A stretch of 64,000 nt of DNA from Rheinheimera riviphila (GCF_004005945.1 NZ_SACS01000018.1:38414-102413), one strand, 5' to 3'. Shown: positions 1 through 8,248, numbered from the stretch's first letter. Translations and numbers: made by a program. The notes: a model not told the origin generated them from the sequence alone.

Positions 1-425
1 GTTTTGTTATCAACAAGTTTCGCCTGCACTACCACCACAGTATCGCTGGAGAGTATGGCGTAAGAGGTACCGTATTCCTGCACTTCGATATACATCACCG
101 CATCAGCACCAAAGATTTCACCGAGCTTCTTTGAAGGAACCGCATGAATGTCTTCGGCAACGGTGAGGCCGTTGTTTTTGAAGGTTTCATCGACCAAAGC
201 CACCGGAAACACATAATAACCCGCTTCCGCCAGTGGTACTGTCACATTCGCTAACACCCCGTAAGGCGCAATGATTTCAGTGGTATGGTTGATCGGTGGC
301 AACACCAAAATTGACTTTGGATTACTCTGTTTAAAGGCAGTGTAATCCATGGCCGTTGGAGCCGTCACACAACCGGTTAGCATGATGGCTAATACTAAAG
401 CGGCAAATAATTGAATGTTTTTCAT
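1..425 (-). CDS. DUF799 / GNA1162-family lipoprotein (partial, C-terminus off window)
   Basis: Outer-membrane lipoprotein of the DUF799 family, whose members fold like TolB/CsgG N-domains and sit at the cell envelope; the molecular role is not established. The visible 141 residues start with a short signal peptide and a lipobox (LTGC, Cys about residue 19), followed by the family-like run KSILVLPPINHTTEI. The ATG at 425 overlaps the TGA of the upstream gene (ATGA), so it is translationally coupled to the DUF4810 gene. CsgG-like, DUF4810 and DUF799 lipoproteins commonly occur together, which supports all three calls. The gene runs past position 1, so its end cannot be seen. Confidence 0.85.
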   Translation of the reverse strand, partial: MKNIQLFAALVLAIMLTGCVTAPTAMDYTAFKQSNPKSILVLPPINHTTEIIAPYGVLANVTVPLAEAGYYVFPVALVDETFKNNGLTVAEDIHAVPSKKLGEIFGADAVMYIEVQEYGTSYAILSSDTVVVVQAKLVDNK

Positions 426-799
426 GATTTACCTGCTTTAGCATTTTTCAGTAAAAAGTCGATAAATTGTGCCGACTCCGGATATAGCGCTTTTTCTTTG
501 TTTAGATAAGCAACACCCACATCCATTTGACCACTTTCAATATACAAGTAGCCCAAGTGAGCATTTAATCCCGGGCCCACTTGCAGATTTTTAGCAGAGC
601 TTTTAGCGATGGCTTTTTCCAGCGCTTCAATTTCCTGCGTCACCGACGAATCTTCGTTTTTAAAGTGCGTATAGACAGCGTCTTGATAATCGCCGTAATG
701 ATATAACGGTTTGGTGGTTTGGCAGCCGCTGAGCGTTGCCACCGCCACCACCACTGCTAAAAATTTTAGCGGCATCACCATTGGCATCACCATTGACAT
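422..799 (-). CDS. DUF4810 domain lipoprotein
   Basis: Small (125 aa) predicted lipoprotein, middle gene of the CsgG-DUF4810-DUF799 operon. After a hydrophobic signal segment there is a lipobox LSGC, then the typical DUF4810 start KPLYHYGDYQDAVY and a TPR-like helical region (LNAHLGYLYIESGQMDVGVAYLNKEKALYPES). I chose the ATG at 799 rather than the upstream in-frame ATG at 826: the later start has a GAGG ribosome site at proper spacing and begins after the stop of the preceding gene, while the earlier one overlaps it. The N-terminal codons hold a short direct repeat (TCAATGGTGATGCC-like), so several ATGs lie close together and the exact start is uncertain by a few codons. Confidence 0.85.
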   Translation of the reverse strand: MSMVMPMVMPLKFLAVVVAVATLSGCQTTKPLYHYGDYQDAVYTHFKNEDSSVTQEIEALEKAIAKSSAKNLQVGPGLNAHLGYLYIESGQMDVGVAYLNKEKALYPESAQFIDFLLKNAKAGKS

Positions 800-810
800 C
801 AAAGAGGACC

Positions 811-1494
811 TCACTGCGGTTGCCATTGGTTATTTTGGATGCCTTCAACCAGTTTGTTCACTGCTTCGCGCATGGCCAAATCTAACACTTTACCGTTTAA
901 GGTCGCGTCATAGCTGGCGGTGCCGCCAAAACCAATCACTTCACGATTTTCCAGACTAAATTCACCGGCGCCCATCACGGAGAACACCACAGCTGAGGTT
1001 TCTACATCCACAATATTTAATGCAACTTTGGCATAAGCCACTTGCTCTTTGCCTTTGCCAAGCAGACCAAACAATTGTTTGTCGCCGGTTTGTTTCCGAC
1101 CAAATTCAGTGACATCACCCGTCACCACATATTTTGCACCTATCACTTGTTGAGTGGCGCCAGCAAACTGCGCTTCTTGTGATAATTCAGCCATATTGGC
1201 GCGGTCCATCACCAAAAAACGATTGGTTTGTTGTAAATGGGTCAGCAGAATGGTTTTGGCTTGAGAACCAAGTTGATCGGTGTCTGCGTTAAAAATGCCA
1301 TTTTGAAAGTTTGAGCGGTTTTGGAATTTACCAACCACCAGTTTACTTTTTTGGCCTTGGTAAGCCTGATAGCTGGCGTTTACTTTAGGGGCTTCAATAG
1401 TGCGGGACGACTCAGTAGCGCTACAGCCAGCCAAAACAATGACTGGCAGTAAAAATCCTAATTTGTGGGGTAATTTATGGAACGTACTTTTCAT
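811..1494 (-). CDS. CsgG/HfaB-family lipoprotein
   Basis: Predicted outer-membrane lipoprotein (227 aa) of the CsgG family. Signal peptide with lipobox LAGC (Cys about residue 24), then a CsgG-like core: KLVVGKFQNRSNFQNGIF, a helix with ILLTHLQQTNRFLVMDRANM, and GAKYVVTGDVTEFG. CsgG itself forms a curli secretion pore, but this shorter relative lacks visible curli partners and more likely works with the two lipoproteins that follow it. First gene of a three-gene operon; AAAAGGA lies just upstream of the ATG. Confident on family, not on function. Confidence 0.88.
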   Translation of the reverse strand: MKSTFHKLPHKLGFLLPVIVLAGCSATESSRTIEAPKVNASYQAYQGQKSKLVVGKFQNRSNFQNGIFNADTDQLGSQAKTILLTHLQQTNRFLVMDRANMAELSQEAQFAGATQQVIGAKYVVTGDVTEFGRKQTGDKQLFGLLGKGKEQVAYAKVALNIVDVETSAVVFSVMGAGEFSLENREVIGFGGTASYDATLNGKVLDLAMREAVNKLVEGIQNNQWQPQ

Positions 1495-1763
1495 TTAAAT
1501 GTCCTTTTCACGTCAAAATGGAGGGAATAACTACAAGCTATCTACATTTAACAGCACTATTTTTATACGCAGCCTGAACAAGCCAGGGCTTTTTTTAACC
1601 GGATTTTTGCCGGATCAGGCGCACGGATTGCAAATACTGTGGCAGCAAGCAGCACTTTGCAAAGGGTTTACTCAGCATTGGGGGCGCGTCTCATATCTAA
1701 TGTGACAAACCTGTTCGAAGATCCCCAAAAGAGCTTGCCACAGGCAGTCATGTATCCCCAAAA
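1495..1763. other. intergenic region between CsgG-type operon and Spo0M-like gene
   Basis: No convincing gene. It contains the upstream region of the lipoprotein operon on the minus strand and the downstream side of the Spo0M-like gene. Short inverted GC-rich pieces (for example CCGG-ATTTTTG-CCGG near 1600-1615) followed by T or A runs could form a terminator, but none is clear-cut. Confidence 0.4.
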
Positions 1764-2498
1764 TCAACCTAGTACAGTGCGTAGCGCCCTTTGCACTTCA
1801 GCACTGCTGCTGCGTGGCGACAAACGTAAGGTTCGGTAACTGTCACCACGGAAACTGCGATCAACTTCAACCACCAATAACATGTCGGCGCCGTCTGGCA
1901 AAAACGACAATTCCACTTCTTTCACCCCTGACAACCACTGGCGCGGGCGGAATTCAAATTCCTGATAACAGCCAACTTTGCTGCGTTTACCTGGCACTTG
2001 CAGAAAACCTTTTTCCACATCCACTTTTTGCAGCTGATAACCCAAAACCAGCATAGCGTCGATGCAATTGAGCATCAGCGGGGTGGCATCGATGCGCAAT
2101 AAATCGTTGTCGGTTGGATCCAATGCCATATCGATATCGGCTTCGCTGGTTAACCAAACTTTGCTCACAGTGTGATGTGGCAAATGCGTCACCGGCAGCT
2201 CGTCGATTAAACGCAATTCAAACGGCAACTGATGCCGTGCACCAGGCTCCACCAGCATGGCCTCGGCCAACCGAAAACGTTGCAAACAAAAATTCTGATA
2301 AAACTCGCCGTTGTCGGCTTTGACCTTCACCCGCGTCATCAACGCTAAATCAAAACCATTAATTTGCTGCGCCACAGCGCCACCCTGGATCTGAATGTGG
2401 CCTTTCAAGCTACCACCAGGCACACACTGATTCGTCTGCAGTTGGGTATCAATTTTACAAGCGCCAATACCGGCTGAAGCAAGGAGTTGTTTAAACAT
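1764..2498 (-). CDS. Spo0M-like (sporulation-control) protein
   Basis: 244-aa cytoplasmic protein of the SpoOM family, which has an arrestin-like beta-sandwich fold and is widespread in non-sporulating bacteria with unclear function. Family signs are the start MFKQLLASAGIGACKIDTQL, the VPGGSLKGHIQIQGG segment, LPFELRLIDELPVTHLPHHT and the C-terminal RPRQWLSGVKEVELSFLP segment. The start at 2498 is preferred over the in-frame codon at 2549 because an AGGA ribosome site lies 8 nt before it and the family begins with MFKQ/MFKK-like sequence. Monocistronic; convergent with nothing and divergent from the M6 protease. Confidence 0.88.
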   Translation of the reverse strand: MFKQLLASAGIGACKIDTQLQTNQCVPGGSLKGHIQIQGGAVAQQINGFDLALMTRVKVKADNGEFYQNFCLQRFRLAEAMLVEPGARHQLPFELRLIDELPVTHLPHHTVSKVWLTSEADIDMALDPTDNDLLRIDATPLMLNCIDAMLVLGYQLQKVDVEKGFLQVPGKRSKVGCYQEFEFRPRQWLSGVKEVELSFLPDGADMLLVVEVDRSFRGDSYRTLRLSPRSSSAEVQRALRTVLG

Positions 2499-2995
2499 CT
2501 GATATTCCTGATTAATGAAGATTTTTTCCTGCGCCTTATTTATGGCCAAAGCGCAGTTTTGACAAGCTCTGCCAGAGTTTTAATTGTTAGCAAATGTGAT
2601 GTGTTTCCGGAACAGAAATAAGTGGCTGTCCAAGATTACTGTGGCCCAAGATTACTGGGTGACATGGTGCCTGCATACTAATTGCTGAATATTGCCGGTT
2701 TCTTTGGCCCCTATGCCACGTCTTTTAATGTTCTGTTATCTCTATAATCCTGCAGCTGCCGTTCCGGCGAAACACGAACAATCAACAAATCCCCTTGTTT
2801 GGTCATCGTTTTTTTTCGAAAGTAAAAACAAGTTTCGAAATATCACGCATTTATCATTTTTTTGCCTTATGTCTGTTTAGTTTCTGTGCATCGGTGCGCC
2901 TAGGCTGCTATGACCGGCTCAAACCACCCGCACAGAGGCCGGAATATCCAGCAGCAAAGCTGCCATAAAAATCTTCCGATGCAATAAGGAACAAC
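2499..2995. other. intergenic region holding repeat copy R1
   Basis: About 500 bp without a supported gene. It carries the promoters of the divergent Spo0M-like and M6 protease genes. Two tandem 16-bp repeat units lie at 2625-2656. A TATAAT at 2743-2748 could be a -10 element, but no good -35 box stands at the right distance. AAGGA precedes the protease start. Confidence 0.5.
2620..2658 (+). repeat. 16-bp-unit intergenic repeat, copy R1
   Basis: AAGTGGCTGTCC start followed by two abutting 16-bp units: GCTGTCCAAGATTACT (2625-2640) and GTGGCCCAAGATTACT (2641-2656). Same family and orientation as copies near 5980, 6880, 7680, 8320, 8860, 9600 and 10050. Confidence 0.8.
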
Positions 2996-4903
2996 ATGAT
3001 GAAAATCCACTTACCTGGGCTGGCGCTTGCGCTGAGCTTTGTTTTACCTGTGAGTCAGGCAGCCGTACCTTTTGTCGATCACCCCCTGCAGTTTCGTCAA
3101 CCGAATGGCCAAAAATTGACGATTTATTTATCCGGCAACAACTATTTTGCCGAACAGCGGCTGGCCGATGGCAAACTGGTGGTCTACGACAATAACCTCA
3201 AAGGTTATGCTTACGCTGTGGTGAGCGCCAATGGCAGTGCACTCCAATCCACCGGGCAATTGGCGCAACCGCCCATTGGCAGTAAACAGAGCACCCCCGG
3301 TTTATTGCAAAACCAGCAACCGGGTTTAAGCCCGGCAGCCAAAGCAGCGTTAGTTAAGCAAGCGCAACAACAACTGCTTGGCAACGAGGAGCCACACCAG
3401 CATGGTCCGCAACATCTGACCGATGGTTCCCCCAAAGCCGCCGATGACGTCCCTATGGCGTTACCGGCAACCGTGCGTGGCCTGACGGTCATTATTCAGT
3501 TTCCAAATCAAACCGGTACCATCAGCAAAACCCAGGTGGAAAGTTTCCTTAATGATCTGACGTACACCGGTTTTGGCAACGCGCAGTCCGTCCGCGGCTA
3601 CTTCCAGCAGGTGTCTGGCAGCAAGCTCGATTACCAAAATACTGTTACCCGTTATTACACGGCGAAGAAAAACAAAAGTTATTACACCGATAACAGCCTC
3701 TCGTCGTCCGTGCGTTCGCAGGAACTGATCAGCGAAGCTCTGAACTGGTTGGAATACACCGAAGGTTTTAATTTCTCCACCCTGACCACCAATAGCAGCA
3801 AACAAATCCTCGGTTTGAATTTTTTCTATGCCGGCGAAGCAGATAGCGCCTGGTCCAAAGGTTTATGGCCACATATGGGCGGTTTATCACCGCGCTTTTG
3901 CGCCGACGGTGTCTGTACCTCGCTTTATCAAATCACCAACATGGGCACAAACATGGCGATCGGCACTTTCATTCACGAAAGTGGCCATCTATTGCTCGGC
4001 TGGCCAGATTTATATGATTACGACGGTAGCTCAGAAGGATCAGTCGCGGCATTTTGTGTGATGGGTTATGGCGCCATTGGTGTGCAAAACAAGTTTAAGC
4101 CCACGCCGCCGGTGGGCGTATTCCGGCACTTAGCTGGCTGGGATACCGTCACCGAACTCAATCCAGCCCTGAACAGCCAGGCACCGACCGGTCAACTGAG
4201 CCATACCTCCGGCGCCCGCCAACTGTATCGTTGGGGAAATCCGGCCAATACCAAAGAAGCGTTTTACATTGAAGCCGTTCATCAAAGTGGCCAGAACCAG
4301 TATCAACCGGATCAAGGGTTGGCGATTTGGCACGTGGATCCAAGTGGCAGTAATTCGAACGAATGGAAACCTTATATTCAGATGGAGCATGCCGACGGCA
4401 AACGGGATCCGGAAAATAAACGCAATCGCAGCGACGCCACCGATCTCTATGATGGCAATACCACTGCTGAATTTAATAAAATTTTCCCCAATGCGCTGAC
4501 CAGCCGCGGCACCAACGCTCTGTGGTGGAACGGCAGCGATTCCGGACTGAATATCAGTCAGATCAGCAGTCCGGCCAGCACTATTAACTTTACCCTGGCA
4601 GCCGCCAGCGCAGGCGACACCTATAGTGGAACGCTAGCGGTGGGCGCACAGGCAATAGTGCCAAATAACAGTTATTTTCAATACAACGGCGGCACCCTGC
4701 GCCTGACATTGAGTGCTGCCACCGGCACCAATTTTGATTTGTACCTACAGCGCTGGAACGGCAGCAGTTGGGCCAACGTCGCGCAATCGACCGCCAGTAA
4801 CTCGAATGAAAGTTTAAGTTATGCCGCAAGCAATGGTTATTACCGCGCTCTTGTACGGTCAGTCACAGGTGCGGGCAGTTATCAGCTGAATATCCGGAAG
4901 TAG
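2996..4903 (+). CDS. secreted M6-family metalloprotease (immune inhibitor A-like)
   Basis: 635-aa secreted zinc protease. Signal peptide (about residues 1-22, ending VSQAAV), a pro-region of roughly 120 residues, then a catalytic M6 domain with the zinc motif IHESGHLLLGWPDLYD (HExGH, third ligand in the GxPD region) and the family-typical YxYDGSSEGSVAAFCVMGYGA following it. The last about 95 residues form a pre-peptidase C-terminal (PPC) beta-sandwich, with the typical LRLTLSAATGTNFDLYLQ and AGSYQLNIRK segments, usually removed after secretion. AAGGAACAAC precedes ATG-ATG at 2996/2999. Followed by a strong terminator. Monocistronic. Likely degrades extracellular protein for nutrition. Confidence 0.93.
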   Translation: MMKIHLPGLALALSFVLPVSQAAVPFVDHPLQFRQPNGQKLTIYLSGNNYFAEQRLADGKLVVYDNNLKGYAYAVVSANGSALQSTGQLAQPPIGSKQSTPGLLQNQQPGLSPAAKAALVKQAQQQLLGNEEPHQHGPQHLTDGSPKAADDVPMALPATVRGLTVIIQFPNQTGTISKTQVESFLNDLTYTGFGNAQSVRGYFQQVSGSKLDYQNTVTRYYTAKKNKSYYTDNSLSSSVRSQELISEALNWLEYTEGFNFSTLTTNSSKQILGLNFFYAGEADSAWSKGLWPHMGGLSPRFCADGVCTSLYQITNMGTNMAIGTFIHESGHLLLGWPDLYDYDGSSEGSVAAFCVMGYGAIGVQNKFKPTPPVGVFRHLAGWDTVTELNPALNSQAPTGQLSHTSGARQLYRWGNPANTKEAFYIEAVHQSGQNQYQPDQGLAIWHVDPSGSNSNEWKPYIQMEHADGKRDPENKRNRSDATDLYDGNTTAEFNKIFPNALTSRGTNALWWNGSDSGLNISQISSPASTINFTLAAASAGDTYSGTLAVGAQAIVPNNSYFQYNGGTLRLTLSAATGTNFDLYLQRWNGSSWANVAQSTASNSNESLSYAASNGYYRALVRSVTGAGSYQLNIRK

Positions 4904-4933
4904 CTTAGGTGTAAGATTAATCAGAACTTCACC

Positions 4934-4964
4934 AAAGCCAGGCTTTTGTCTGGCTTTGTTTTAT
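4934..4964 (+). terminator. Rho-independent terminator of M6 protease gene
   Basis: Perfect 8-bp stem AAAGCCAG / CTGGCTTT with an 8-nt loop, followed by GTTTT. It lies 30 bp after the protease stop. Confidence 0.8.
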
Positions 4965-5072
4965 CGGGTGCGATTGAAAGGACTGCAAGAGGACAGCCCC
5001 AGCTACCCGCTGAGTGCACAACTTATGTTGGTGGTGTAATTTTGAGGCATTATTGCACCCAAGGAGCTAAAC

Positions 5073-5297
5073 ATGGCCCGTCAAAGTACTTCCCTCAGCC
5101 AGCCCAATGATGAATGGTTGCAACAACAAGTCAGTGCAGGCGGTGAATACAGCAGTAAAAGCGAGCTGATCAACGAACTGATCCGTAACGCCCGTCGTGC
5201 CGAGGCGCTGAACCAGAAACTCGCAACGGCTGAGCAAAGCGGTTTTACTAACCAAAGCCCGCCCGACATGCTTCATTTAGCAAAAATGATTGTCTAA
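5073..5297 (+). CDS. orphan ParD-type antitoxin
   Basis: 74-aa ribbon-helix-helix antitoxin of the ParD (CC2985-like) family: N-terminal beta strand MARQSTSLSQPNDEWLQQQV, then GEYSSKSELINELIR and the helix RRAEALNQKLATAEQSGF. The C-terminal toxin-binding tail is short and atypical (ends LHLAKMIV). AAGGAG stands 7 nt before the ATG. A parE toxin gene would be expected to overlap or follow, but the next sequence is the 3' end of a minus-strand gene, which overlaps this one by 50 bp tail to tail. Probably a left-over antitoxin, either cut off from its toxin or acting as an anti-addiction gene. Confidence 0.8.
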   Translation: MARQSTSLSQPNDEWLQQQVSAGGEYSSKSELINELIRNARRAEALNQKLATAEQSGFTNQSPPDMLHLAKMIV

Positions 5298-5871
5298 GGT
5301 CATCCTTGTCTCCTGCAATCATCAGTAGCGGACTTTCCAATAGCGCCGTGATAAAACCAGATGGTGCCGCCAACGCTTTTTGCCATTCGGCCAAAGAATA
5401 GAGTTTAGGATTGATCTCGCGGCCAAGTTGCTGCTGCGCCGGATACAGCTGTTTGACCGCCGCCGCAAAACTTAAATCGCCTACCAGCAGCAAATCAATA
5501 TCACTGGTCGCGGTGGCTTTGTTACTTGCCACAGAGCCAAACACCGCAGCAAATTGCAATTGGTCGGCGACCGGCAACAACGCCTGTCGCAACACATCCG
5601 CCAAACCGCTGGTTTTTCGCAGAATACTGGCCAGCTCTTCAAACACCACACAACGGGTGTCCGCCTGATACCAAAGCTGATTGCCCTGTTCAGTTTTTTT
5701 CAGAATGCCCGCCTGCGCCAACTTGGTCAGTTCTTTATGCAAAGTACCAGGCTGAGTGTGGGTTAACCGGGCAATCTCGCGCACATGCCACGCCTGATCG
5801 GGTTTAAGCAACAACAACCCCAACACCTGGCGGCGATAGCCGGTAAAAAGCAGATCAACAAGCGCAAACAT
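5248..5871 (-). CDS. HTH + nucleotidyltransferase domain protein
   Basis: 207-aa protein with an N-terminal winged helix (about residues 1-75; WHVREIARLTHTQPGTLHKE recognition region) and a pol-beta-type minimal nucleotidyltransferase domain (GS at about residue 110 and SDIDLLLVG ten residues later, the GSx10DxD signature). Such proteins act as DNA-binding regulators or NTase-type toxins/antitoxins; target unknown. I prefer the ATG at 5871 over a TTG at 5892 because of GGTGG upstream and the usual MFALVDLLF start. Its last codons run antisense through the parD 3' end. It lies upstream of, and on the same strand as, no partner gene: the MntA/HepT pair starts 450 bp away behind a repeat. Confidence 0.82.
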   Translation of the reverse strand: MFALVDLLFTGYRRQVLGLLLLKPDQAWHVREIARLTHTQPGTLHKELTKLAQAGILKKTEQGNQLWYQADTRCVVFEELASILRKTSGLADVLRQALLPVADQLQFAAVFGSVASNKATATSDIDLLLVGDLSFAAAVKQLYPAQQQLGREINPKLYSLAEWQKALAAPSGFITALLESPLLMIAGDKDDLRQSFLLNEACRAGFG

Positions 5872-5958
5872 CACACCACCAAATGAAGCCAAATAAGCTA
5901 CGAATGCAGCCTTTTAGGCTTCATTGGTCAAATGTTGGGAAAAGGGAGAGAGCCAAAT

Positions 5959-5996
5959 GGGCAGCCACAGGGAAAAAAGTGGCTGTCCAAGATTAG
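5959..5996 (+). repeat. 16-bp-unit intergenic repeat, copy R2 (hairpin form)
   Basis: GGGCAGCCAC, 10-nt spacer, GTGGCTGTCC (9 of 10 paired) followed by AAGATTA. It ends 6 bp from the stop codon of the MntA-like gene. Best example of the hairpin arm that other copies retain in part. Confidence 0.78.
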
Positions 5997-6001
5997 TTTA
6001 C

Positions 6002-6337
6002 CTACTGCAACACCAACTTCCGGGCCAAAATTCGCTCCCGAAACACTTGCGATGTCGTCGCCCAGTCAAGCAAATCGACTTTCCAGGGCAAATCCGACTC
6101 ACTAAAAGCTTCGGCAACTTCCGCGAGCAATTGCAACGGCAAAGGTTGCGTGCCGACAATGGCCACATCTAAATCTGAGTAAGGTTTACAAGGGCCACCC
6201 ACTCTGGAGCCAAAAGCCCAGACAGCATAACCCGGCAGATATTGCTGCAAAATACGCTGGATGATTTGCCACTGCTGCGGGTTCACTTGCAACAGGGCCG
6301 GCACTGTTGGTAAATCAGCAGGCATTGCATCAGTCAT
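6002..6337 (-). CDS. MntA-like nucleotidyltransferase antitoxin
   Basis: 111-aa minimal nucleotidyltransferase. The signature GSx10DxD is intact (GSRVGGPCKPYSDLDVAIVG), and a third acidic strand is seen in KVDLLDW. In characterised MntA-HepT systems this enzyme transfers AMP groups onto a tyrosine of the HEPN toxin and so inactivates it. The start overlaps the end of the HEPN gene by 8 bp, giving the gene order toxin then antitoxin. Repeat copy R2 begins directly after its stop. Confidence 0.87.
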   Translation of the reverse strand: MTDAMPADLPTVPALLQVNPQQWQIIQRILQQYLPGYAVWAFGSRVGGPCKPYSDLDVAIVGTQPLPLQLLAEVAEAFSESDLPWKVDLLDWATTSQVFRERILARKLVLQ

Positions 6338-6740
6338 CTGATAACCGCTGCGCTAAAGCGGCCGCAAGAAACTGCGCTTCCGCTAAAAAAGCCGGAATAC
6401 CCGCCACCACTTGCAGCGCAATATCTTCATCGTAGGTATGACTGGTTTTACTGCGCATATCGCGATAACCGCGCCAAACCGGCCAGTCTCCAAGCAACAA
6501 GCCTTGCTCGTTAGCAGTGCGAATGAGATCAGCAAAAGGCATCTGATCAAATTGCTCAGGGCTGGCTGCGGTTTGTTCCAGAAAGCGCTTCAGCATTTTG
6601 TGGCTTATTTCGTAAGTAAATTCAAAACGTTGCACCAAGCCATCGCGGATTTGCGTATCGGAAATATCCTGCTGATACCGTAGTAAACCTTCTTCTAAGC
6701 GGGCAATCGCTTTATGCAGCGGCGTAAGATCCAAAGTCAT
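6330..6740 (-). CDS. HepT-like HEPN toxin (HI0074 family)
   Basis: 136-aa all-helical HEPN protein of the HI0074 / nucleotidyltransferase substrate-binding family. It carries RSKTSHTY near residue 100, which is the RX4HXY motif of HepT RNases; the tyrosine is the residue modified by the partner NTase in known systems. FEFTYEISHKMLKRFLEQ is the usual second helix. The ATG at 6740 is favoured over a TTG at 6743 because AGG lies 7 nt upstream. Forms a bicistron with the following MntA-like gene; predicted tRNA- or RNA-cleaving toxin. Confidence 0.87.
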   Translation of the reverse strand: MTLDLTPLHKAIARLEEGLLRYQQDISDTQIRDGLVQRFEFTYEISHKMLKRFLEQTAASPEQFDQMPFADLIRTANEQGLLLGDWPVWRGYRDMRSKTSHTYDEDIALQVVAGIPAFLAEAQFLAAALAQRLSDD

Positions 6741-6854
6741 CAAAGTACCTGTTCAGTCAGCTGGAACTCGAGCAAGAATACCTGAACCACCGGGAGTCGG
6801 CTACTCTGGAAAAAACGCAGCCCATAGGGTCAAAGTTACATTTAATCGACAGGG

Positions 6855-6870
6855 GTTTAGTCGACTAAAC
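6855..6870. promoter_or_regulatory. perfect 16-bp palindrome, possible operator
   Basis: GTTTAGTCGACTAAAC is perfectly self-complementary and lies between the divergent HepT-like and oxidoreductase genes, about 70 bp before the oxidoreductase ATG. It abuts repeat copy R3. It may be an operator or part of the repeat; which cannot be told here. Confidence 0.4.
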
Positions 6871-6871
6871 G

Positions 6872-6891
6872 AAGTGGCTGTCCATGATTGG
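6872..6891 (+). repeat. 16-bp-unit intergenic repeat, copy R3
   Basis: AAGTGGCTGTCCATGATTGG, a single unit of the family, about 50 bp upstream of the oxidoreductase start and in the same orientation as the other copies. Confidence 0.7.
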
Positions 6892-6938
6892 TTGATTTTC
6901 GTTACACTGGATTTTATTGCATCCACGAAGCACTCCAT

Positions 6939-7586
6939 ATGAAAACTTTATTAATCCTCGGCGCGAGTGGTGCCGTTGGCAGCCAATTACTGGCGCAAGC
7001 GTTGCGTCACCCTGATGTTGCCAAGGTGGTTGCGCCCACCAGACGCCCCTTAAATCCACATCCAAAGTTAGAAAACCCTATTGTTGATTTCGAAGCTCTG
7101 CCGGCAGATGCATCATGGTGGCAAGCGGATGTCACATTTTGCGCCTTGGGGACTACGCTTAAGCAAGCGGGCTCAGCGCAAGCCTTTTATCGTGTTGACC
7201 ACGACTATATTCTGCACATCGCCGAACTGACACATGCCGCTGGCACTCAATCTTTCGTGTTGAACTCCACCCTTGGCGCAGATGTGAACGGCTTTGGTCT
7301 TTATCTTAAAACCAAAGGTGAAACTGAGCGCGATGTCGGATCTTTGGGTTTTTCTTCGCTGAGCATTGTGCGGCCGTCTTTACTCGATGGCGCTGTCCGA
7401 ACTGACAAACGCACTGGTGAAGCGGTTGGTTTATTGCTCAATCGATGTTTAAGAAAACTGATACCCATCACATGGCGAGCCATTTCTGTTGCGAAGGTTG
7501 CGCAGATGATGCTCAGCGCCGGGTTATCCGCAAATCCTGGCATTCGGGTGATTGAATCTGCTGAAATTCATCAATCTGATGAGTAG
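6939..7586 (+). CDS. NAD(P)-binding atypical SDR oxidoreductase
   Basis: 215-aa Rossmann-fold protein of the NAD(P)H-binding / HTATIP2-like atypical SDR group. The dinucleotide motif is at the N-terminus (LILGASGAVGSQLL, GxxGxxG type), followed by the family-typical VVAPTRRPL, VTFCALGTTLKQAGS and a SIVRPSLLDG segment. The substrate is unknown. Start ATG 6939 places the Rossmann motif at residue 7, as in relatives; the ribosome site is weak (GAAG). It is the only plus-strand gene between 5.3 and 9.4 kb with firm support. Confidence 0.87.
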   Translation: MKTLLILGASGAVGSQLLAQALRHPDVAKVVAPTRRPLNPHPKLENPIVDFEALPADASWWQADVTFCALGTTLKQAGSAQAFYRVDHDYILHIAELTHAAGTQSFVLNSTLGADVNGFGLYLKTKGETERDVGSLGFSSLSIVRPSLLDGAVRTDKRTGEAVGLLLNRCLRKLIPITWRAISVAKVAQMMLSAGLSANPGIRVIESAEIHQSDE

Positions 7587-7659
7587 AGATGTTTTTGGCG
7601 GGTGGACTCCATGGACATCCATCGACTGCGACAACCTTCCATGACTGCTTCAGTTAAAA

Positions 7660-7712
7660 AAGTGGTTGTCCAGGATTACAGCTGTCCAAAATTGCTGTTG
7701 TCCAAGATAGCT
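7660..7712 (+). repeat. 16-bp-unit intergenic repeat, copy R4 (three units)
   Basis: Three exactly abutting 16-bp units: GTTGTCCAGGATTACA (7665-7680), GCTGTCCAAAATTGCT (7681-7696), GTTGTCCAAGATAGCT (7697-7712). GACAACC about 30 bp upstream can pair with GGTTGTC. The array ends 9 bp from the stop of the next minus-strand gene. Confidence 0.82.
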
Positions 7713-7720
7713 GGCCGCGA

Positions 7721-8248
7721 TCAAGTCCATGGAAATAAATGATTAAAAGAACTGTTGAGCCGCTGTGCTCGCCTTGTCTGCCGTGCTACATAAGCGAGAT
7801 AGCCACCCGAGCAGACGAAAAACCAACCTAACCAGGGCTTGAGTTTTTCACCAGCTGCGATAGCAGATGCTATTTGGGGGTAAGATCTGACCAACTGCTG
7901 ATTAATTTGTATTTCCCAGACCGAATGGTATCTGTCATCCGAAAAAATCGGGCCATGTGTCGCTTTTTCATATCGAAGCACCACGACCTTACCACCGGCG
8001 ACTTCCAAGGCTCTTCTAACCCGATGCGCAGCACCTGCACCTTTCGAATAACTAAAGACCTGCGGGTGTTCTTTCAAGGCAAAATTTATGCTGTACCTGT
8101 GTGTTTCCACCCAGCTCACCTGACCACTGACTTGTAATAAATCGGCTTCAGCCTGAAGTTGTGATTCATGAAAAAACAGAAAAAAGATGCCAAACGCCAT
8201 GGATAACGTCGATAGGACAACCATCCCGATCCAGTTAGCTTGTTGCAC
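7721..8248 (-). CDS. DUF3592-like membrane protein
   Basis: 175-aa inner-membrane protein with one transmembrane segment near the N-terminus (about residues 8-26) and another near residue 140-158, flanking a soluble beta-rich part with a charged YEKATHGPIFSDDRYHSVWE segment. This arrangement fits DUF3592 proteins; no function is known. It is flanked on both sides by copies of the 16-bp-unit repeat and shows no operon partner. Confidence 0.65.
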   Translation of the reverse strand: MQQANWIGMVVLSTLSMAFGIFFLFFHESQLQAEADLLQVSGQVSWVETHRYSINFALKEHPQVFSYSKGAGAAHRVRRALEVAGGKVVVLRYEKATHGPIFSDDRYHSVWEIQINQQLVRSYPQIASAIAAGEKLKPWLGWFFVCSGGYLAYVARQTRRAQRLNSSFNHLFPWT

